Shown piece after piece: positions 24,214 through 28,580 of a stretch of DNA of 28,580 nt (position 1 is its first letter; each line of letters opens with the position of its first letter). A program made the translations under genes and the position numbers. Source of the DNA: Bacillota bacterium (GTDB lineage: Bacteria; Bacillota; Negativicutes; Sporomusales; Sporomusaceae); contig JAEZVB010000017.1 of assembly GCA_023443285.1 (NCBI GenBank), positions 1 through 28,580 on the forward strand, given 5' to 3'. Under the pieces are notes generated by a model, which was given only the letters and a program-made list of their open reading frames with translations, was not told where the DNA came from and did not search any database.

Positions 24214-25569
24214 TTAGTTTTCACTGGCCATTGCCAGTTTGGCCTGAATCATGATGGCACATTCCAACCGCTTCTTCTGCAGTTCACAGCCTAGTTCATA
24301 AGGCTTGTGCAAATCATGATGGAACAAGTCGGCGTTAGCATGACAGCCACCGCTGCAGTAAAATCTGGCCCAGCATTCGCGGCAGGTTGGTTTGTTCAGC
24401 ACATGAGCCTGGCGAAACGTTGCCGGCAACTCGGTCTTTTTAATACCTTCAAAAATATTGCCCAGTTTATATTCATCCCGGCCGACAAACTGGTGGCAGG
24501 GATACAAATCGCCCTCAGGGGTCACGGCAAAATACTCATGCCCTGCGCCGCAGCCGCTCAGCCGCTTGGCAACACAAGGCCCATTGCTTAAATCCAAATT
24601 AAAGTGGAAAAAGTCAAAACCCTTGCCTGCCAATTTACGGTTGAGGTACTCCTCCGCCAAGAGCTCATACTGGCGGAATAACACAGGAAAATGCTCTTCT
24701 GATAATGCATAATCAACATCTTTGGCGACAACTGGCTCCACTGACAGCTGACTAAAACCCTGATCGGCCATTGACAGCACGTCTGCGGCAAAATCAAGAT
24801 TATAAGCCGTAAAGGTGCCGCGCAAATAGTAATTCTGATCACCGCGCGAATGGGCTACCTGTTTACAACGTTTTAGTACCTTATCATAACTGCCGCTGCC
24901 ATCTACCCGCGGACGCATCTTGTCATGAACCTCCTGCCGACCATCAAGGCTAAGTACCAAACTGATATTGTTATCATTAAGGTACTCAATGATGTCGTCT
25001 GTCAACAGCATCGCGTTGGTAGTCAGCGTCAATTTGAACTCTTTGTTCGCCTCGGCTTCACGTTTTCTTACATAGCTGACAACATGACGGACAGTATTCA
25101 TATTTAACAGCGGTTCACCGCCGAAGAAATCTAATTCACAATGGCGACGCCCGCCGCTGTTTTCAATAATAAAATCCACAGCCCGTTCTCCGACCTCTTT
25201 GGGCATCAGGCCACGGTCATGACCAAAATCACCTGTCCCGGCAAAACAGTAGCCGCAGCGCAGATTGCAATCATGAGCGACATGCAGACACAACGATTTT
25301 ACCAGTGGCTTATCCTTAAAGGTTAGTGGTACGGTTAATTCAGGCGCAAACAATTGTCCGGCCTTTATAAGTTCTTGTAATTCAGTCAAAGCTTCTGCAA
25401 GCACTACTGCTTCATATTTAGGCGCGAGGTCAGCAACAACTTCAGCCTCGTTAGCACCGGTAAAAACATCCAATATATCATATACCATATCATCAACAAT
25501 ATGCACGGCACCACTATTAATATCAAGCACAATGTTGAGATCGTTTATTTTAAACTTATGAACTTGCAT
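24214..25569 (-). CDS. scfB: Thioether cross-link-forming SCIFF peptide maturase (radical SAM/SPASM)
   Basis: This radical SAM enzyme introduces a Cys-to-Thr thioether in the SCIFF peptide. The 451-residue product has an N-terminal peptide-recognition region (about 1-85), then the radical SAM cluster motif CNLRCGYC (Cys101, Cys105, Cys108) and the SAM-binding GGEP at 150-153. The C-terminal SPASM domain has cysteines at 332, 340, 358, 396, 399, 405, 409 and 428, which can bind two auxiliary Fe4S4 clusters. The ATG follows AAAGGAATT. Its precursor gene scfA lies 359 nt upstream on the same strand. The gap contains a terminator-like hairpin and a repeat, so scfB may be expressed by read-through. 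Confidence 0.95.
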   Translation of the reverse strand: MQVHKFKINDLNIVLDINSGAVHIVDDMVYDILDVFTGANEAEVVADLAPKYEAVVLAEALTELQELIKAGQLFAPELTVPLTFKDKPLVKSLCLHVAHDCNLRCGYCFAGTGDFGHDRGLMPKEVGERAVDFIIENSGGRRHCELDFFGGEPLLNMNTVRHVVSYVRKREAEANKEFKLTLTTNAMLLTDDIIEYLNDNNISLVLSLDGRQEVHDKMRPRVDGSGSYDKVLKRCKQVAHSRGDQNYYLRGTFTAYNLDFAADVLSMADQGFSQLSVEPVVAKDVDYALSEEHFPVLFRQYELLAEEYLNRKLAGKGFDFFHFNLDLSNGPCVAKRLSGCGAGHEYFAVTPEGDLYPCHQFVGRDEYKLGNIFEGIKKTELPATFRQAHVLNKPTCRECWARFYCSGGCHANADLFHHDLHKPYELGCELQKKRLECAIMIQAKLAMASEN

Positions 25570-25603
25570 TGTAATTCCTTTCTACTTATCGACTCAAATA
25601 ATT

Positions 25604-25830
25604 AAGGGACTGTCGCATTAAATACTACCGTAGCCCCTTGGCCTTTGCCGGAAAAAGCGTTCCGCAGGAGAAAAGCCGGGTGGTATTCCGTTAAGAAATT
25701 CGTACTGTTTGAGCGTAGCGAGTTTACGAATTTTAGGAATATCACCCGGCTTTTCAGCTTTTGGAGGCTTTGGGCCTAGACCTTTTGCTTACTTTTGTGG
25801 CAATGACAAAAGTAAGACTCGCACCCCTTG
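25604..25830. repeat. Hairpin-rich intergenic repeat between scfA and scfB
   Basis: Three nested or tandem inverted repeats fill this stretch. An 8-bp AAGGGACT/AGCCCCTT pair (25604-25611 with 25632-25639) is followed by a long stem whose 20-bp arms have one mismatch (25670-25689 with 25736-25755) and an inner perfect 8-bp stem AAATTCGT/ACGAATTT (25696-25703 with 25726-25733). A perfect 11-bp stem (25788-25798 with 25806-25816) has a 7-nt loop. An open frame on the plus strand across it (25709-26053) looks spurious. From memory, similar repeats occur in Sporomusaceae genomes. There is one copy in this window, so repetition itself is not shown here. The whole scfB-scfA gap of 359 nt contains this and a terminator, with no other gene. 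Confidence 0.6.
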
Positions 25831-25870
25831 TATTCCTTTGATTTATAATAGTGCAGATTGGATTTCCCAT

Positions 25871-25920
25871 AAAAAGGGGCTGCTGCCAGCGATAATTTTA
25901 GATCGCTATTGCAACAGCCT
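25871..25920 (-). terminator. Terminator-like hairpin after scfA
   Basis: A long stem with small internal mismatches is formed by 25902-25920 (GGCTGTTGC and AGCGAT on the minus strand) and 25876-25893. CCCCTTTTTAT follows on the minus strand. It starts 9 nt past the scfA stop and would end most transcripts before scfB. Confidence 0.75.
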
Positions 25921-25928
25921 CTTGCTCA

Positions 25929-26075
25929 CTACGCCTGTTTCTGGCAAACCTGATTGCCGACAGTGCAGGAAGTTTTGCAGGCCGATTGACAGGATGCCTG
26001 GCATTCTCCGCAACCGCCAGTGTGTGCAGTTTGAGCGAGCGATGCTTTATTGATAGTTACAACATGCTTTTTCAT
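25929..26075 (-). CDS. scfA: Six-cysteine SCIFF ranthipeptide precursor
   Basis: This is a short ribosomally made peptide (48 residues) modified by the radical SAM enzyme encoded downstream. Translation gives a basic leader (MKKHVVTINKASLAQ) and a core with six cysteines at 22, 25, 29, 33, 37 and 44, ending CTVGNQVCQKQA. The pattern Cys-x2-Cys-x3-Cys-x3-Cys-x3-Cys-x6-Cys is that of the SCIFF family. The known thioether in a Thermoanaerobacter SCIFF peptide joins a Cys and a Thr five residues apart; Cys33 and Thr38 are the matching pair here. AAGGAGGG lies just upstream of the ATG. It has its own promoter and terminator. The function of mature SCIFF is not established; signalling has been proposed. 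Confidence 0.95.
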   Translation of the reverse strand: MKKHVVTINKASLAQTAHTGGCGECQASCQSACKTSCTVGNQVCQKQA

Positions 26076-26125
26076 AGTTAATTCCCTCCTTGCCTACGCA
26101 AATATGTAATTAAGTCTCCATTAGT

Positions 26126-26154
26126 ATTTTAGCCTTTTTGTCCTCAGGAATCAA
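26126..26154 (-). promoter_or_regulatory. Sigma-A-type promoter for scfA
   Basis: On the minus strand TTGATT (26149-26154) is followed after exactly 17 nt by TAAAAT (26126-26131). This would give a leader of about 40 nt before the scfA ATG. It lies directly downstream of the terminator of the secreted-protein gene. Confidence 0.65.
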
Positions 26155-26162
26155 TAGCAAAA

Positions 26163-26219
26163 GGCAGAGCCCTGTCCACAACCGCTGCCAGTCGCTGCGT
26201 TATTGCTGACAGGGCTGCC
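26163..26219. terminator. Terminator of the secreted-protein gene
   Basis: A strong GC-rich inverted repeat (26163-26176 with 26208-26219, one bulge) has GCCCTGTC/GACAGGGC as its core. TTTTGC follows on the minus strand and CCCTTTTT on the plus strand. It starts 22 nt past the stop of the secreted-protein gene and isolates it from scfA. Confidence 0.75.
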
Positions 26220-26241
26220 CCTTTTTGTGTCAGGTTTTGTG

Positions 26242-27333
26242 TTATTTGTTTTCTGCAGTCGGAGCTAGGATGATTTTTACAGGCAGGTTGGATGCTCCGG
26301 GCGGCGAAAAGGTCAGCCAGAGCGATTGCCCGCCGGAAAAGTCACCAAGATGGGCAGCATCCTTGACTGTTTTACTGCCGAAGAACAGTTTGTCGGTCGG
26401 AATGGCAAGCGTCTTTTCTTCCTGGTGGCGATATTTAAGTTTCATGCCACCGGCAAATTCCCCGCCCCGGGGATTTAGGTAAACCGCATAGTTTTGGTTA
26501 AATGACGTCGGCAAAAATAATTTGTAGATAACGCCATAGTTCCCATAGTTAAGCGTTTTAGAACCGTCAGTTGCATCAATACCACTAACATAGGTATCCA
26601 GCTTGTGGTCAGCCAAGGTAATCGCCATAACCCCGTCATTAAGTGAATTATAGACCTGACTGGGAACAATCAGGCGATTCATTCCGGGGAAGGTTCCCCT
26701 AAGCCGCTGACTATCAGTTGGCAGCACACTGGCCTTAGTCAGAAACTCAGCCGGGTTGGCTTCCACAGGCAGCATCATTACTACCACTTTTACCGGGCGT
26801 TCGGTCTGGATATCGTAGATGCCATTAACCAAAGCCCCTGGCGCAACAACAGTCTCATTGAGTACAGGTTCCAGCAACCTTGTCCCTTTTGCCGGCACCT
26901 CAATAATTTCGACTCCTTCTTGATTTAGGTAATTCATCAGGGTGATTTTGCCTACGTCCAAATAATCAAAACCTGGACCACCCAAGCCATATTGGTTGAC
27001 CACAACATCAGTGGCTTTGTCGGTGTCGTTAACCAAGAGCACAACAATCTTTTTTAGCTCCTTGGTATCATTAACATGATGAAAAAATAACCGGGCATCT
27101 CCGCTCACGGTATCCTGGTACATAATGCCGTCAGCAGGCACCATCTCCGGACTGTCTGACAGCAGCAGCTTACCGCCCAGTTCAGTCACAGTAACTGGCA
27201 GCTCTGTCATGTTAACTATGTCGGCATCTGCCGGAAAACCTGCTTTAGCCAACGCAGGCTGGGTTACAGCAGCAAAGCTTACAGCAACTGTAACCGCCAG
27301 AGCCACACTTGCCTGTCGCAAAAAATTCAACAA
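26242..27333 (-). CDS. Secreted protein of unknown function
   Basis: I do not recognise this 363-residue protein. It starts with a classical signal peptide: a short N-region with one Arg, a hydrophobic core (SVALAVTVAVSFAAV) and an ALA-K cleavage site near residue 29. The rest is soluble, rich in valine, threonine, asparagine and proline, with alternating hydrophobic strands (KIVVLLVNDTDKATDVVVN, VKVVVMMLPVEANP) that suggest beta-sandwich folding. It has no cysteine, so no disulfides or lipobox. The frame is open to 27351. The TTG at 27333 was chosen because AGGAGG lies 7 nt upstream. It has a consensus promoter and its own terminator, so it is monocistronic. A surface or envelope role is possible but unproven. 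Confidence 0.8.
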   Translation of the reverse strand: MLNFLRQASVALAVTVAVSFAAVTQPALAKAGFPADADIVNMTELPVTVTELGGKLLLSDSPEMVPADGIMYQDTVSGDARLFFHHVNDTKELKKIVVLLVNDTDKATDVVVNQYGLGGPGFDYLDVGKITLMNYLNQEGVEIIEVPAKGTRLLEPVLNETVVAPGALVNGIYDIQTERPVKVVVMMLPVEANPAEFLTKASVLPTDSQRLRGTFPGMNRLIVPSQVYNSLNDGVMAITLADHKLDTYVSGIDATDGSKTLNYGNYGVIYKLFLPTSFNQNYAVYLNPRGGEFAGGMKLKYRHQEEKTLAIPTDKLFFGSKTVKDAAHLGDFSGGQSLWLTFSPPGASNLPVKIILAPTAENK

Positions 27334-27370
27334 TACTATACCTCCTAACAATGGTTGAACACCTACCGGT

Positions 27371-27399
27371 ATTATAGCAGACTATACCCTACCCTTCAA
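27371..27399 (-). promoter_or_regulatory. Sigma-A-type promoter of the secreted-protein gene
   Basis: On the minus strand TTGAAG (27394-27399) and a perfect TATAAT (27371-27376) are 17 nt apart. A GGTTGAA/TTCAACC inverted repeat (27353-27359 with 27395-27401) frames the promoter and may be an operator or chance. Confidence 0.75.
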
Positions 27400-27421
27400 C
27401 CGTTGGCAGGCTTTACCTGGA

Positions 27422-28168
27422 CTACATCAACTTACCATAGATTTGCGCCCTGAGCAGTCGTATGCGAAATTCCCATAACCCATATTTGGGTCGGGGAATA
27501 TTAATCCGGTTGAGTTGGTAAACATCTCTACCGGTAGTGGCTAAGCCAGGCCGTCCGGTACAAGCCCCGGTATAACCGGCTTGCTGCAAGGCGGCCATTG
27601 TCGCCACGCTATATTGGCCATACGGATACGCTAGAAACTGGACTGGTTGTCCCAGTTTAGCTTCCAGCACCTGTTTGGAGCGCACAAGCTCATTTAATTG
27701 CTCAGATGGACTAATGTCAGTCAATGCTGTATGACTGTAGGTGTGTGAACCTATTTCCATGCCTTTGGCCTGCGCAGCCTTGAGCTGCTCCCAAGTCATA
27801 TATTCGGTTTGCCCCACTTGTCCGGCTATAACAAATACCGTGCCCTTCAATTTGTATTTTTCCATAATCGGCAGTGCCGTTATATAATTGTCCTCATACC
27901 CATCGTCAAAGGTAATAATGATAGGCCGGGGCGGCAACTTCGAACCACTCTGCCTCGCAGCAAATAATTCAGCAAGCGAGATAGCCGTATAACCATGTTC
28001 AGATAAATACTGCATCTGCTGATCGAATTCAGCGGCATCAATGCTATATACCTCAGGCAAACTACTTACTTGATGATAAGCCAGAATGGGCACAGCATCA
28101 CTTGGCGCAACCAGCCAGAGCGCAGCTAGCAATAGGAGCGCGCCAATAATTTGTAAATATCGCATCAT
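27422..28168 (-). CDS. Polysaccharide deacetylase (CE4/NodB domain), membrane-anchored or exported
   Basis: This is a metal-dependent deacetylase that removes N- or O-acetyl groups from envelope polysaccharides. The 248-residue product starts with one hydrophobic segment (about 4-20), a signal or anchor. VPILAYHQVS and the NodB motifs follow: ITFDDGYEDN (Asp88, Asp89), the metal histidines His142 and His146 in SHTYSH, and YPYGQY. RINIPR near the end is typical of the PgaB/IcaB-like branch, which acts on poly-N-acetylglucosamine, but peptidoglycan or other glycans are equally possible. The first ATG overlaps the whiA stop by 4 bp (ATGA). It lies just upstream of the secreted-protein promoter. 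Confidence 0.93.
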   Translation of the reverse strand: MMRYLQIIGALLLLAALWLVAPSDAVPILAYHQVSSLPEVYSIDAAEFDQQMQYLSEHGYTAISLAELFAARQSGSKLPPRPIIITFDDGYEDNYITALPIMEKYKLKGTVFVIAGQVGQTEYMTWEQLKAAQAKGMEIGSHTYSHTALTDISPSEQLNELVRSKQVLEAKLGQPVQFLAYPYGQYSVATMAALQQAGYTGACTGRPGLATTGRDVYQLNRINIPRPKYGLWEFRIRLLRAQIYGKLM

Positions 28169-28580
28169 TGTTTGTTCATCTCAACTTCTGGTTGACGAAA
28201 ACCTAAGGATTGGGCTATTTCTCCCAGCTTGCGCAGACGGTGATTTATACCGGACTTACCAATCCGCCCTTCCAAGGCCTCTACAAGTTCGGACAAAGTA
28301 GCCTCCGGATAGGCCAGTCGCGCCTCAGCCACTTCCCGCAGTGGCGGCGTGAGCTTATCAAGCCCTAGCCTCTCTGCAATAATCTTGATACTATCCACCT
28401 GGCGCACAGCGGCATTAACAGTTTTTTGCAGATTGGCGGTCTCACAATTCACCAACCGGTTAACCTGATTGCGCATATCCTTAACAACCCGTACATTTTC
28501 AAAGGTTAATAAGGCATTATGGGCACCAATAATCTGGAGAAAGGAAGTAATTGCATTGCCATCCTTTAAATAAACAATAT
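28165..28580 (-). CDS. whiA: DNA-binding protein WhiA, C-terminal part
   Basis: WhiA is a conserved Gram-positive DNA-binding protein linked to cell division and sporulation genes; its N-terminal half has a LAGLIDADG-like fold. The gene runs in from beyond the right edge. About 138 residues are visible, including the end of the N-terminal domain (FLQIIGAHNALLTFENVRVV), then RNQVNRLVNCETANLQKT and the C-terminal helix-turn-helix with PEATLSELVEAL and GKSGINHRLRKLGEIA. An internal ATG at 28476 is not the start, as the frame continues upstream. It overlaps the deacetylase by 4 bp. Genes usually next to it (rapZ, yvcK) would be outside this window. Confidence 0.93.
   Translation of the reverse strand, partial: IVYLKDGNAITSFLQIIGAHNALLTFENVRVVKDMRNQVNRLVNCETANLQKTVNAAVRQVDSIKIIAERLGLDKLTPPLREVAEARLAYPEATLSELVEALEGRIGKSGINHRLRKLGEIAQSLGFRQPEVEMNKQ

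Noticed and set aside
25709..26053. A 114-codon plus-strand frame across the repeat and scfA
   Set aside because: It runs through hairpins of the repeat and antisense to scfA. Its composition is odd and its start lies in a hairpin loop.
27353..27401. GGTTGAA/TTCAACC inverted repeat around the secreted-protein promoter as an operator
   Set aside because: The arms are only 7 bp and 35 nt apart, which can arise by chance; no regulator is nearby.
1..28580. tRNA, rRNA, CRISPR array, transposase or prophage genes
   Set aside because: None was seen when reading both strands, apart from the two hairpin elements described.

Overview
The window is a compact, mostly single-strand stretch of a Firmicutes chromosome. 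Every gene reads leftward (minus strand) except the EamA fragment at the left edge. Three things point to a low-GC Gram-positive lineage: a cggR-gap-pgk-tpiA-gpmI-eno operon, a secG/esterase/rnr/smpB neighbourhood like that of Bacillus, and WhiA. The SCIFF ranthipeptide pair, K+-type membrane pyrophosphatase, GlpP antiterminator, sigma-54 and hydrogenase maturation genes suggest an anaerobic clostridial or Negativicutes (Sporomusaceae-like) bacterium. The family-level placement is inference. It rests partly on recalling a similar intergenic repeat from such genomes.

Layout from right to left, the direction of transcription. whiA (cut by the right edge) overlaps a polysaccharide deacetylase. 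Next comes an unrecognised secreted protein with its own consensus promoter and a terminator. Then a well-formed promoter drives scfA, a 48-residue six-cysteine SCIFF peptide. scfA is followed by a terminator-like hairpin and a roughly 230-bp hairpin-rich repeat, and only then by scfB, its radical SAM maturase. scfB leads into hypF-hypC-hypD-hypE (NiFe hydrogenase maturation, tightly overlapping) and rpoN (sigma-54).

glpP comes next, then a 328-nt spacer holding an intrinsic terminator in the leader of glpK. This is the expected target of GlpP antitermination. After glpK and a long hairpin comes the central glycolytic operon, headed by its repressor gene cggR, with a recognisable CggR operator (two GGGACA boxes 20 nt apart). 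The operon runs gap, pgk, tpiA, gpmI, eno and a small zinc-ribbon protein, and ends at a terminator. It is interrupted by a hairpin between gap and pgk and by a larger structured element between pgk and tpiA.

secG then has its own promoter. It is followed by a terminator-like hairpin just upstream of hppA (membrane pyrophosphatase). The final leftward run has its own extended -10 promoter and contains a class I glutamine-amidotransferase-like hydrolase, an Est30-type esterase, a hotdog thioesterase, RNase R and SmpB. smpB also has a consensus promoter. A bidirectional terminator separates smpB from the partial transporter gene at the left edge.

No tRNA, rRNA, CRISPR array, transposase or prophage gene was seen. 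The least ordinary content is the scfA/scfB pair split by a repeat beside hyp genes, the structured element between pgk and tpiA, the orphan secreted protein, and an apparent Asp-to-Glu change in the esterase catalytic triad.
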